The position numbers and the translations under genes are program-made. From Spongilla lacustris (lineage: Eukaryota; Porifera; Demospongiae; Spongillida; Spongillidae), in the NCBI GenBank assembly GCA_949361645.1, contig OX442420.1:4695882-4759881 (forward strand): DNA of 64,000 bases. Reading direction: 5' to 3'. Below are positions 12,209-22,565 of this stretch, one piece after another. How positions within the stretch are numbered: position 1 is the first letter of the stretch; each line of letters starts with the position of its first letter. Below the pieces are notes generated by a model, which was given only the letters and a program-made list of their open reading frames with translations, was not told where the DNA came from and ran no database searches.

Positions 12209-12409
12209 TCAACACGTTCATCAAGCTCGTCAGGCTCGATACAAAAGCTCTCCAGGACATCGTCATCCTTATCTAAAAGTTTCCAAGACCTCTTCACGGT
12301 CCATCCTGCGCGAGCGCTTTGTCATTCTCTATCAAATTATATTATCATTGGAATGTTATTCATTGCATTCGTTGTTTACTTTGTCCACAGTTTAGCAAGA
12401 AACCCACAA
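12209..12409 (+). CDS. Candidate last exon: Ser-rich segment plus C-terminal membrane span
   Basis: The exon follows a CTTTCTGCAG acceptor at 12208 and is open to the stop at 12410. It encodes a Ser-rich stretch followed by a hydrophobic segment (NYIIIGMLFIAFVVYFVHSL) and a short polar tail, which is the arrangement of a tail-anchored or single-span membrane protein. It lies inside the TTAA element, downstream of the minisatellite. No family was recognised and no upstream exon was identified. Confidence 0.3.
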
Positions 12410-12976
12410 TAGCAAGCCCACTCGTTCGACAATAAAATGAACAGTATAGGGACTGGTGAATACCGCTTTGCAAGTATCAGAACCGAACGAACCACCGACT
12501 GTGGACGGCGCTTCTTGTACCGTAGTGCACAGATGTTTGCGGCTGGACAGTAGGTTGGATAATTAAGCGATACCGTAATTTAGTATTAGCCACCAAAAAA
12601 AATTCTAGCCGCATCTCATTATACGATATCTGTTTTTGCGAGCCTATATCATACTCGTCTTATGACATTCCGAGAAGAGAAAATGCTCATGAAAACACTC
12701 TACCACAGCTATACGTAAGCCATAATTGCCCAAGCACTACATTTATTATGAGTGGTTCTGCGCAGCCCGTTTTCACATCAATGCAACTTTGGCGGGAAAA
12801 GACGGGGTGTACTTGAGCGGTCTTTGTGGACGAACCAACCGGTAGAAATCTGTAAGCGAGTAATATAATGATCAGCACACATAGGAGAGTATATTCATAT
12901 CACTCATAAATAGCCGCCTTTTTTTTTAACTTCAGAATAAGGCAGGAGTTTTTATGAATAATTTCAGTATTTAAGA
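12410..12976. other. Non-coding spacer before the RAG1-N-like gene
   Basis: AT-rich, no recognisable coding sequence. A poly-T run (12918-12928) precedes the candidate start codon at 12977. Confidence 0.4.
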
Positions 12977-14200
12977 ATGGAGATACACGCAAAGAAAGTC
13001 GAAGAGCGATGCAGAGTGTGTGGCCGCTTCTTAGTGGAGGATAAAGCCAAAAAGAAGAGGAAAACATATAACTGCATACAGTTTGCAAAGGATTTGCACT
13101 CCAAATTCCTTATCAACACCTCCCTGGACATGCACCCACCCACCCACCATCCTTTGTGTGATACCACAAACATGGGCCCAACAGTATTCCTTTTGAGTGG
13201 AAGGCCCACACAGAAGTTGACTGCATGGTGATATTATAATTTTATATGCTGCATGTACATGTGTATGTGATAGTACTCAGATATGTCATCCTAAACCACC
13301 ACATGCAGGCTGTCCAGCCCACAATAGTGCAGCTCAGATTTACGCGGAATAGCCCCTGCCATGCAGACAGGCTTCTCAGCACAAGACCATATACTTGCCA
13401 GTACCAACAATCCAGACGTACTGGACCAACTTCAGTGTCCCTTGTGCCTGACAATTGTGCACCACTGAACCATTGGAGCTACCATGTAGCAGTGGTGTAT
13501 CCAGGATTTCAGTGAGGGGGGTGCTTAAAGTGAGGCCCGATATGAAAAGTGGGGAAGGGGGAGTGCAGTTCGCTTCAGGTCCGATACAAAAAGTGGGGGG
13601 GGGGGGGGTGCAGTTCGCTTCAGGTCCGATACGAAAAGTGGGGGGGGGGGGGTGCAGTTTGCTTCAAGTCCGATACGAAAAGTGGGGGCCTTTGTTTGGC
13701 GCACAGCAAATACGTTATCGTTAATAATTAATGGTTACAATTTTGGCCGAGGGAGGTGCTCAAGCACCCGGAGCACCCTCTCTGGATACGCCACTGATGT
13801 GGGGCACTGGCTGCATTGACATATCATACACAGGTTCATGGCTTCCAACTGCAGTAAGATCAAGTGTCCATGCTGCATCATGGACACTCCTTTGGCTCCT
13901 TCACCGCTGAAGCCCACACCACCATTCATTCAGACCTTGCTAGTGGTACATTGCCAGCAAACATGTGGAAAGTAAATACGGGCTGGTGAGTACAGCACTC
14001 ACAAGTGTGCAGAAGAACCTGGACCTTCAGATGCTGATGTGCAGACAGCATGTCACACAGTCACTGGCTTCCACCAGTTCTCAACCGATCGTCTGAGGGA
14101 GAAAGGAGCAGAGTCCATCCATACCAAGTTGACTTCTTGCAACGTACGTACCATTCGGTACATGACCCAGTTAGAAGACTGTCCTTGATTATGAAGGAGC
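12977..14200 (+). pseudogene. RAG1 N-terminus-like zinc-finger gene
   Basis: The start ATG at 12977 opens a frame with KVEERCRVCGRFL, then TYNC...L..FLINTSLDMHPP...C. This is the CxxC...hydrophobic...HPxxxC layout of the conserved N-terminal zinc region of RAG1 and RAG1-N-like transposon genes. Around 13425-13880, after a MITE is ignored, comes a RING-like C3HC4 arrangement: CPLCLTIV, PLELPC, then NCSKIKCPCC. It is followed by PTPPFIQTLLVVHCQQTCGK and EYSTHKC, resembling the C2H2 finger next to the RAG1 RING. Frameshifts, a stop near 13985 and a hAT-like MITE at 13490-13796 break the gene. No RAG1 catalytic core is seen. RAG1-N-only transposons (N-RAG-TP) are known from molluscs. Assignment rests on motif order read by eye. 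Confidence 0.6.
13490..13796. mobile_element. hAT-like MITE with G-rich tandem repeat inside
   Basis: The ends CAGTGGTGTATCCAGGAT and, inverted, CAGTGGCGTATCCAGAGA match the widespread CAGTGGCGTA hAT-MITE end. It interrupts the RING-like exon of the RAG1-N-like gene. The interior has about three copies of a ~53-bp unit (GTTCGCTTCAGGTCCGATAC), each with an uninterrupted G tract of about 12-14 bases on the + strand. Confidence 0.8.
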
Positions 14201-14690
14201 ACCTGCTTCCTATAGATCCACAAAACGTGGCAGCGATCTCTCCTCCTGATACGTATACCGTTAAATTCACGATATTTCAGCAATACGCATCTCTAGCCCA
14301 AAAAAAGGCGGCTATAAGCAGATAATGGAATCAGTTAGTACCTTCTGTTATCTTTAAGATTTACTTGAATCAAACCTTTTTACCGGTCGGGAGCGTGGAA
14401 AACTTACTTCAAAGTGGAGAGGTACGTCGAGGGTTACCCGCTTTCACGAGCCATAACTTGCCGTAGCGTCAAAACTGTTACACGAGAAACGCAGTATTTG
14501 TAGAAAGATGATGCTTCTTTTGTTTCGAGGTTTTAAATGACGCTGGTATAATTCCTGTTTTTGTACAGGAGGCTCACGTTTCTTGGCTCTGGTTGTCTAG
14601 GACGTTGCTAAGGGAATACGTAATCATTTCAATATTTCGGGTTATAAACCTTCTGTCCACAAAATATATGGCCGCAAACACCTGTGAGTG
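14201..14690. other. Right part of the TTAA element, no gene seen
   Basis: Short degenerate frames only. The segment may include the 3' part of the RAG1-N-like gene, but no motif was identified after about 14200. Confidence 0.3.
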
Positions 14691-14699
14691 TATACAGCT

Positions 14700-14763
14700 G
14701 GACTCAAATTTGAGTCTACCGCGTTTTACGCGTAATAATTATTGGACTCAAATTTGAGTCTTC
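14700..14763. promoter_or_regulatory. Paired palindromic subterminal motifs GACTCAAATTTGAGTC
   Basis: The 16-bp perfect palindrome GACTCAAATTTGAGTC occurs twice, about 45 bp apart, immediately inside the right end of the TTAA element. It is not seen at the left end. Repeated palindromes in this position are typical protein-binding sites for transposition proteins, an inference from location only. Confidence 0.5.
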
Positions 14764-14949
14764 CGCGTATAATCGGTTAAATGAGCTTGATGGCAAAGCT
14801 CGACAAAAACATCCTGCAGATGGTTATGGCGGAGAACCACATCACCCCCTCGCCTACATGTAGCTGCATGGTGACCAAGTGGGTCCAAAGCAATGTCAGT
14901 GCAAAGAGGACATGAGAGCCCTCTAGAGATACAGTGTTCCACACTTTAA

Positions 14950-16147
14950 GCTTCCAAAACTGGATTTTTTGCTTTTTCAATCATAACTTTTTAACCATTT
15001 AAGATGTGATCATGGGAATTGGATTTTCACATTCAGCCACCATTTCTACACAAGAATGATCAATCAAATTACAATTACTAAGTAAAAACAAAGATTGGTG
15101 AGAGAGGAAGTATAAACGGTTTAAAACACCTTTTTGTAGTACAACTCCAGTACAGAATCTAGCTGAGGGCTCAAATTCTTTTTGTGAATACTCCTTGGGG
15201 CTACCTATATATGTGGCAAATTCGTTGGCTGAAGTCATTTTGGTTGTGAAGATCTGTTCAGATTTATGCATTTTTGGGTGGTGTTTTGCAGAATGTAACA
15301 ATTTGGACGAATTAGTTTGACTTAAGGGTTACAAATTCTATTTTATGAGTGAAAGGGGCCTGGGGTATCCATATAATTTTTAATATTTTTTTGACAGCTT
15401 GGTATCGCCCTTAAAGAAGTATTGAAAGGCTAAAAAGTTGGAAAATTGAAGCCATTTTTTGTTCCGTTTTTAGGATTTCTCCGTATATCATAGTAAAACT
15501 CTAGCTCTGTTGTGTGATTTTGGGTTTGTACTTATGCCATTAAGTGCACTAAATGTAGAACAACCTATATCAATTAACTACATGCTAAAAAAAAATTCAA
15601 AAATCATGAAATAGACTAAGAATTTACGGAGAAATCCTAAAAACTGAACAAAAATGGCTTCAATTTTAGCCTTTCAATACTTCTTTAAGGGCGATACCAA
15701 GCTGTCAAAAAAATATTAAAAATTATATGGCTACCCCAGGCCCCTTTCACTCATAAAATAGAATTTTTAACCCTTAAGTCAAACTAATTCGTCCGAACTG
15801 TTACATTCTGCAAAACACCCCCCAAAAGTGCATAAATCTGAACAGATCTTCACAACCAAAATGAGTTTCAGCCAATGAATTTGCCACATATAGGTAGCCC
15901 CAAGGAGTATCCACAAAAATAATTTGAGCCCTTAACTACATTCTGTACTGGAGTTGTACTACAAAAAGGTGTTTTAAACCGTTTATACTTCCTCTCTCAC
16001 CAATCTTTTTTTTTACTTAGTAATTGTAATTTGATTGATCATTCTTGTGTAAAAATGGTGGCTGAATGAAAATCCAATTCCCATGATCACATCTTAAATG
16101 GTTAAAAAGTTATGATTGAAAAAGCAAAAAATCCAGTTTTGGAAGCT
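14950..16147. mobile_element. 1.2-kb palindromic fold-back element (TTAA target)
   Basis: The two halves, 14950 to about 15550 and about 15550 to 16147, are near-perfect reverse complements over roughly 600 bp each. The outer ends read GCTTCC and GGAAGC and are flanked by TTAA (14946-14949 and 16148-16151). It interrupts the non-LTR retrotransposon ORF. It has no coding capacity and could fold into one long hairpin. The arms differ at scattered positions, so they are not an assembly mirror. Confidence 0.85.
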
Positions 16148-16982
16148 TTAAGTGTGGAACACTATCCACATCTAACCACCACCGAATTGCTACGCAAAAC
16201 TCACTTGGGTCCAGGTGTAAACCTAACTCCATTGTAGGTACCACAGTAAGCCATGAAGAAGCATGGGGCGCCGATACAGAAAGAAGGCGAGCTTTATTGG
16301 CTACAGAGGAAGCATCCAATAGAGACCTAAAGCATTTGAGATCAATACAACTAGAAAGGTTTTTCTGGTGAACAGGTGATGACACAATGGAATCAAGTGT
16401 GACAGTACCTTGTGGAGAAACTAGGGTATTGAAGGTGTCAATAGCACGAGTAAGGTGGTGATTACCCTCTATAGCACAACCAGTGGTACAAACTGAGGCA
16501 ATATAGGCAGCACAAGAGTGGAGTGCAACTGAACGTAGACCAAGGCCACCATACTTCAGACTCAGTTGAGCCTGCTGCCAAGCCGAGTCAGTTAGATCCA
16601 GTATAAATGAGAAGACAAAACATTCTCTGACTTCGGCATCAAAGGCTGTCAAAGGGTCAAAGGCTAGGCCTGGAGGCGTACTCCTTGCAAGATGTGCCAG
16701 CTTGCAAAAGGCACCACACGTGCGGAGAATATTAAAAGCTACCTGAGGATCAATAGCTGCAATGTCTTTAATTTTGGACAACAACTTCGCCGCCTCCTTG
16801 CGCTTTGCAGAAATGAAGTTAGCGCAATGCAGGTAATCCCCAATTGGAGCACCAAGAATGTCCAAGTGTGGGGCATGGGAAACCTTCATTGAAGTAGGGA
16901 ACATTGCAGTGTTGGTCCGACAAAAGATCTCGCACTTTGAAAGGTTAATGCATATATATGGCAACATAGGTAAAAATGTCAT

Positions 16983-17507
16983 GAATCAATGGCACATGGA
17001 GATCATCATAAAGTACATGACAGTCATGTGGTGATACCAGTTTTCATGCTTTGCATCCACAATCTTCAATTACAGGGTCTTGAATGTAACGAAGTCTATT
17101 TTCGGTATTCCTGTATCAATAAAACAAAATGAAAAGGTGATGAAAGGAAAGGTCACCTTTCTCACCTTTTTATGCATATGTTGTGCAGTGATGATATGTG
17201 TAATATGGAAAGTTTCAGGTACGGAACAGGTCCCAAACCTCAGATAAATTATTAAAAAGCAGCAAATTTTTTCTAGAATACATATTGCAACATGCCAAAA
17301 ATCAGCACAGATAATTTTCATTTAAAAAGTATGACTGTAGAGACTAAACACACTACATTACAAGTATCTTGGACCAATTATTGAACCATTCTTTCGATAA
17401 AATCTTGAATTGGACATTGTTAGAACATAAAATAATTTAATGAAAATTTGTCCTGTATACAGGCAAAAGTGTCCTGTATACAGGACAAAAGTTTGAGTGA
17501 ATAGAGG
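16983..17507. other. Right part of the piggyBac-like element, no gene seen
   Basis: AT-rich with no supported coding exon. It ends in the subterminal GTCCTGTATACAGGAC palindromes (two tandem copies near 17450-17490) and the right terminal repeat. Confidence 0.4.
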
Positions 17508-17739
17508 TTAATACATGTACATGTATTTAGTTTGTTTACATCAACATTTAAGAGAGCATTTAGCAACAGTTTTCAGTTAATTAACTGTTTGTGGTTAATT
17601 TTCCTTGACTGAGAAACACCCTGTACATGTACATGTTTATAGATCCCACTATCACTCTTAATTGTAATCTGTAGTGCGATTATTCCCAGTGTGAATATTA
17701 CATGTACATGTACATGAACTCTGTTTCTTACATCTGCAG

Positions 17740-17838
17740 AGTGGAATGGCATGTCTTCATTTAACGAGCACCGTGAAAGTACCAGACATAGTTGTGTACC
17801 TGATTGAACATGGTGCCATGGTTGACATTCATAATAAG
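17740..17838 (+). CDS. Ankyrin-repeat host gene, exon C
   Basis: This 99-nt phase-0 exon between CATCTGCAG and GTACAT encodes one repeat: SGMACLHLTSTVKVPDIVVY, then a GAMVDIHNK loop. It is slightly divergent from consensus (ACLHL in place of TPLHL). It resumes the ankyrin gene right after the nested transposons. Confidence 0.9.
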
Positions 17839-18725
17839 GTACATGCAGTGTATGGTATAGTGGTGTATCATTGTGGTCATGTCTAACTGTATGCTTGTCC
17901 ATGATGTACACCTGTTTAATATACATGTGCTTTGTACTGTACCAGTACTTGTCATTGGTACATGTACATGTTATTCCCTTCAAGTGATCTGACAAATGTC
18001 AGATCAAGCACCATTTTTGGTCGTACGTGTACTTTCTCTCTACACGTACCAAGTTGGTACAGTTGGACTTCAAGGAATAGGTGATGCTTTTCAAATTGAA
18101 TGATGCTCACAAAATGTACATGTATGTTTATATCACTTATGTACTTGTGCATGTGTACATGTACAAATGTATGTGTACATGTACATGTATATACATGTAC
18201 ATGTACATGTTGTGTGTACAGTAGTAGCGCTTAGTTTTGAACGAGAAACTTGCAAATCGTGCAAACATGTACATTTACACTGAACATGTACATGTACATG
18301 TACATAGGAAGTGTTAAAATAAGCACTGCTATGAGTGTTTGTTCTAGTAAAACCTGCAATGCGCCTGCACTTGCCAAGTGCCAAATGACACATGATATTT
18401 TGATGACATTTGAAGTTGAAAAGAGGCCAATCATATAAATTAACTAGTAGACAGCCATTTTATATTGAGCGTGAACAAACACAGACAGACATGAAATACA
18501 CATCCAATAATCTGAACATTACTTTTATTCTGGCCACAACTGTAGGTCAGCATGTAGTATGAATTGAATTGGTTATGTGTTACAGTGTACTTGAATAATA
18601 GTTACATGTATCTGTTTTGATGCCATACGATGTACATGTAACCTGTACATGCATGTACTGTGTAATACACAAACGTTTTCATCACATGGTAGAAATTGAT
18701 ATTTTTCTCCATACCGTTCATGCAG
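17839..18725. other. Ankyrin gene intron with long ACATGT tracts
   Basis: ACATGT runs (17950-17970, 18150-18210, 18285-18305) form extended self-complementary stretches. No gene is seen in either strand. Confidence 0.6.
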
Positions 18726-18935
18726 GTGGACTTCAACACTCCACTGGCCATAGTGGCTGGTCTCTTAACTGATGCAGCTACGCATTGTGTCTCTATCCTG
18801 CTTAGTACAGGGGCATCAGTCAATGGGCTGCCCGAGAGTGCTGTAAGGCCTCTGGTTGCCGCGGCAGCAAGCGGCCATCTTGGCACATTGGAGCTGTTAC
18901 TACAAAGAGAACCAGAAGTGAATATTCGGAACAAG
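18726..18935 (+). CDS. Ankyrin-repeat host gene, exon D (two repeats)
   Basis: This 210-nt phase-0 exon between CATGCAG and GTACTT encodes two ankyrin repeats fused in one exon. The first is NTPLAIVAG with VSILLSTGASVN, and the second is VRPLVAAAASGHLGTLELLL with EVNIRNK. It is double the usual exon length, which fits loss of one intron between duplicated exons. Confidence 0.9.
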
Positions 18936-19660
18936 GTACTTTACATGTACATGTACATGTTCTTGGTGTTGCTGCGTGTGCACGTATTTCACAAAGTTGT
19001 GTATACAGTACATGTACATGTTATGTAACAGTAGTGGTCATAATAAAGTTTAATACAGCCATAAAATTTACATTGCAATAGGCTTGCCTTGTACATGTAC
19101 CTCCTGTGTTTAATATGATAATGTTGTAAGAAAAATCCTTATGCCGCGTACCGCAACATAAAAGCCTGGAGTATGAGCCTATTTAAAACCATTTAACCCA
19201 GCACATTTTCTATGTGTGAAATGGTGTTCTCTGCTTACCTTACATTTACATGTACATGTAAGTAAGAAAACTACATACATGTACTTACAACATGTACAAG
19301 AGCTTTTATAAATATTCTGTTGGGTAGAGTGTGGTGTGATATTGCAGTTTATTGCCATATTGGGGATGACTATAAGTTACATCACCTCTTGGTTGCATTA
19401 TTAATATTGCACAGAGTTGGGTACTTTTGCGCGAAAGACATTTCCCGCATTCTACATGTACATGTACTATTACAGAACAAGCAATCACTATAGCGATCAT
19501 TTTGAATCACTTGGATTACATTTTAAAACCCTCTGCATATTTAGATTTCATTGTTGCTGTTAATTACGAGGCACGCTGAAGCTGTGTTTTAGAATTGCCA
19601 TTTACTTTTTGTTTAGCATCAGTACAGAAGCTATTGTGCTAGTTATTTTATATAAAGAAT
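18936..19660. other. Ankyrin gene intron up to the gypsy remnant
   Basis: ACATGT motifs and AT-rich DNA. No long terminal repeat of the adjacent gypsy element could be recognised on this side. Confidence 0.5.
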
Positions 19661-19669
19661 ACTTTGTAG

Positions 19670-21212
19670 CCTCGGGCATCTCTTGCTTATGTGAGTAATC
19701 CTCCGATGGGTAGTTACCGCTTCCAACTGCTTTTAACACTGGTCCAATTGCTGGGTCATCATCCTGCAATTTCTGCATTTCCTCAGGGGTATAGGATTGA
19801 AAAGGTCACTGCATCACTGCTCCTACAACGACGTGACTATCACGCCCACACTGTTTACAGGGCTGTCTAGATAGAGCATCGGCATTGTTGTGCTGTGTTC
19901 CCCGACGATACACCACCTTGAAATCGTACTCTTGAAGTTTCTCCATCCAGCGAGCAAGTTGGCCTTCCGGCTCCTTGAAGTTCTGGATCCAGACAATGGA
20001 GCTATGGTCATTTCGTAGGGTAAATTGGCGTCCTAAAAGGTAGTGCTGAAACTGCTGAATAAATTCAACCACAGCCAGTAGTTCCCATCGGGTTACGCAA
20101 TACTGACACTCCTGTCTGGTCAGAGAACAACTCGCATATGCTATCACTCTTTCCAATCCTGCATCAGAGATTTGAGACAGGACAGCCCTCATTCCCACAT
20201 CACTAGCATCAGTGTCTAACAGAAAAGGTTGTTCATAATCCAGGAAAGCCAAAACCGGTGCTGTGACTAAACACTGCCGCAGATGTGTAAAGGCATTTTG
20301 GCAAACATCTGTCCACTTAAAGAGCGAGTTTTTTTCCACCAAGCGTTGCAAAGGTTTGGCAATGTCCGCAAATCCTTTAATGAAACGCCTATAATAGTTA
20401 GCCAGTCCCAGAAATCTCTGAATGTCTTTTTTGCAGAGGGGGCAGGCCAACTACTAACAGCTGTGATCTTACTGGGGTCGGTAGCAATGCCTTCTTCTGA
20501 AACAATGTGGCCCAGGTACCGCACCTCTTGCTGCAGAAAGTAACACTTTTCGGGCTTCAGCTTTAGTCCTGCCTGCCTCAAATGGGAGAGAATGTTTGCA
20601 ACATGACGCAAATGCTCATCAAATATCCTACCAAAAATAACTATATCGTCAATGTAAACTAAACACTCGCTCCACTTCAAATCCTTCAGCACTCGATCCA
20701 TTAGGTGTTGGAAGGTAGCTGGCGCGTTGCAGAGTCCGAAAGGCATCCTCTTAAACTCAAACGGTCCTTCACTAGTAGCAAATGCCGTTTTTTGGCGATC
20801 CTCTTCAGTGACTTCCACCTGCCAATAACCATTTATGAGGTCTAATGTGGAAAACAACTTTGATCCAGTAAGTGTATCTACGGTGTCATCGACACGTGGC
20901 AACGAGTAAGCATCCTTTTTTGTCACAGCGTTTAGCTTTCGATAATCGACGCAGAATCGGGCTGAGCCATCTTTCTTTTTAACCAATACGATCGGCGATG
21001 ACCAGGGGCTGCTGGAATGTTGAATGATGTCTTTCTTTAACATATCATCGATGAGTCGCCAGACCTCCTGTCTGCGCGACTGTGGAATCCGCCTTGGGTG
21101 CTGAAGGATTGGGGGGTAAATTCCAGTATCTATACGGTGCTGAAGTACAGTCGTGTGTCCGTGCTCCCCTGGCTGCGGAGAGAAAACGTCCACGAACTCC
21201 AGCAAAACTAAA
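19670..21212 (-). pseudogene. gypsy reverse transcriptase / RNase H
   Basis: From 21205 downward the frame has the palm motifs FCVDYRKLNAVTKKDAYSLP, FSTLDLINGYWQV, MPFGLCNAPATFQ and the catalytic YIDD. After a frameshift near 20400 the frame 20450-19806 continues with the connection domain and RNase H (FLLDTDASDVGMRAVLSQ, then ELLAVVEF) and ends in the NADALSR block that precedes integrase. A stop at 19806 is followed by further recognisable sequence to about 19670, then similarity ends. The gene is non-functional because of the frameshift, the stop and the missing integrase. Confidence 0.9.
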
Positions 21213-21438
21213 TACAGTAGCGGTCAAAAAAAACATCACACATTGTCTTAGTGGCACTATCATGCGACGAATATATGGCTTCGTTTGTAGGTTCATTTGG
21301 CTTTGTATCGTATATACGCTTAGTATTTAGCACATTGTAAGTTGTGAAACGACATAGTTTTAGGTTAGTTTTTTTTTTATTTGCCGCCCGCTATTACCCA
21401 TGCACGTGCTTCAGTTGTCATTTTCCAGTCTAATATCT

Positions 21439-22498
21439 ATGGTCTATAGCGACTATTTGAAGCTTCGCATATTATTTCTTGCGCGCAAAGGCTACAAAGC
21501 TCCAACGATCTGTAAACTACTGAAGGCCGAAAATCTATCGTGTACTCGCGAAAACATATTTCTGTTTCTGAAGAGGTACGCGGAAACCCACAGCATCGCT
21601 CGAAAGCCGGGCTCAGGGCGTTTGTCCAAGTTGACAGCAGAAATTAAGGCCTTAGTTGAGCAGCAGATGCAACTCGACGACGAAACAACTGCGCACCAAC
21701 TCCACCGGCTGTTACAGGCACGTGGCTATAAGATAAGTCTGCGCACCGTTCTTCGCTGCAGGAGATCCCTTGGATGGACATTTCGCGGTAGCGCATACTG
21801 CCAGCTCATACGCGATATGTTAATAAACAGAAGCGGCTGGATTGGGCGAAGGCGAATTTGATGGATGATTTTGAAGACGTTTTGTGGACTGATGAGTGTA
21901 GTGTCCAAATGGAGAGCCACAGACGATTTTGTTGCCGAAAAATCGGGGAGGCTCCTAAGCCTAAGCCAAGGTATGCGCATTGCTAAGTACATGTACATGT
22001 ATAATGATGTAATCTTTTTAATGATCTAGACCAAAGCACCCGACAAAGGTTCACGTGTGGGCTGCCATCAGCATGCAGGGAAGAGGTGCCATTTGTGTAT
22101 TTGATGGCATCATGAACAAGGAGCTTTTTGTGAAGATTTTAGACTCCACCCTTTTGCCTTCAATTCAAACACTGGCTCCCAATCACCACCGTTTAATGAT
22201 GGATAATGATCCAAAGCATACATCCAAGTATGCACAGAATTGGCTGGTAGAGAAAGGAGTGAACTGGTGGAGAACACCTCCTGAGTCCCCTGACATCAAT
22301 CCCATTGAAAATCTATGGCATGAGTTAAAAGAGTATATCCGTCGGGAGGTGAAGCCGAAGGTGAAACAGGAACTTGTGGATGGGATTCTGGCATTTTGGC
22401 ACACTGTTGACAAAGAAAAGTGTACAAAGTATATAAGACATTTACGTAAAGTTTTGCCTAAGGTTATAGATGTTAATGGTTGTGCAACTGGCTATTGA
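21439..22498 (+). pseudogene. Tc1-like DD34E transposase of giant element 1
   Basis: Exon 1 (21439-21970) starts MVYSDYLKLRILFLARKGYK, a paired-like helix-turn-helix region, and includes a GSGR linker and the block RTVLRCRRSLGWTFRGSAYC. A 59-bp GT-AG intron (21971-22029) splits a codon before PKHPTKVHVWA, and exon 2 runs to TGA at 22498. The catalytic residues are visible: D in VLWTDECSVQ, D in LMMDNDPKHTS and E in NPIENLW, with 34 residues between the last two. A 2-nt AT duplication near 21819 shifts the frame between GSAYCQLIRD and VNKQKRLDWA, so this copy should not give full-length protein. The third acidic residue and the C-terminus (NGCATGY) are intact. Confidence 0.9.
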
Positions 22499-22565
22499 TT
22501 TATATGTAAATGTGTGTATAAGAACAAGTGATAATAAATATAATGCCATGAGATGGTCCAGGCAT

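Larger units (their letters stand above)
9317..14776. mobile_element. 5.46-kb TTAA element carrying a RAG1-N-like gene
   Basis: The ends CCGATTATACGC (9317) and GCGTATAATCGG (ending 14776) are perfect 12-bp inverted repeats. Each is flanked by TTAA (9313-9316 and 14777-14780). Deleting one TTAA plus the insert restores the reading frame of the interrupted retrotransposon gene, which proves an insertion. The contents are an inverted minisatellite (10.3-12.1 kb), a small Ser-rich/transmembrane exon (12.2 kb), a RAG1-N-terminus-like zinc-finger gene (13.0-14.2 kb) and palindromic subterminal repeats at the right end. No transposase is recognised. Confidence 0.85.
8876..16982 (-). pseudogene. 5'-truncated non-LTR retrotransposon ORF, interrupted twice
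   Basis: Three minus-strand pieces, 16982-16152, 14945-14781 and 9312-8876, belong to one ORF. The first starts just after where the reverse transcriptase catalytic box would be (NLSKCEIF, then LGAPIGD) and has a KYGGLGLRS block. The second has a CPLC...H...C zinc-binding motif and GHHAATCRRGGDVV. The third has RPADVLVQNWLGG and AAFDFTV, resembling a PD-(D/E)xK endonuclease, then an ETYGNWGKEA C-terminal block ending at the TGA complement 8876-8878. The middle and last pieces join in frame when the 9317-14776 insert is removed with one TTAA. One frameshift near 9080 and another at the palindrome break the frame. The 5' truncation is typical of non-LTR retrotransposition. Confidence 0.8.
7716..17507. 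mobile_element. TTAA-target DNA transposon (piggyBac-like ends)
   Basis: The ends CCCTTATTCACTCAA (left) and, inverted, CCTCTATTCACTCAA (right) are flanked by TTAA at 7712-7715 and 17508-17511. Just inside both ends lie short palindromic GTCCTGTATACAGGAC-type blocks, matching piggyBac-style subterminal repeats. The native contents are about 7716-8870 and 16990-17507. The centre is occupied by a non-LTR retrotransposon and its own insertions. No piggyBac DDD transposase core is recognisable, so the copy is defective or non-autonomous. Confidence 0.75.
7325..17623. mobile_element. TA-target MITE, split by a 9.8-kb insertion
   Basis: The left end CAGGGTATTTCTCAATAAAG at 7325 and the right end ending at 17623 (reverse complement CAGGGTGTTTCTCAGTCAAG) are terminal inverted repeats flanked by TA (7323-7324 and 17624-17625). 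The element's own DNA is only 7325-7715 plus 17512-17623, about 0.5 kb. The rest is a later nested insertion. A second, uninterrupted copy of the same family lies at 37998-38633 (636 bp). TA targets and AT-rich non-coding interiors suggest a Tc1/mariner-type MITE. Confidence 0.8.

Noticed and set aside
21045..21330. Short frames crossing the left end of giant element 1
   Set aside because: They run across a transposon junction and out of the reverse-transcriptase frame; chance frames.
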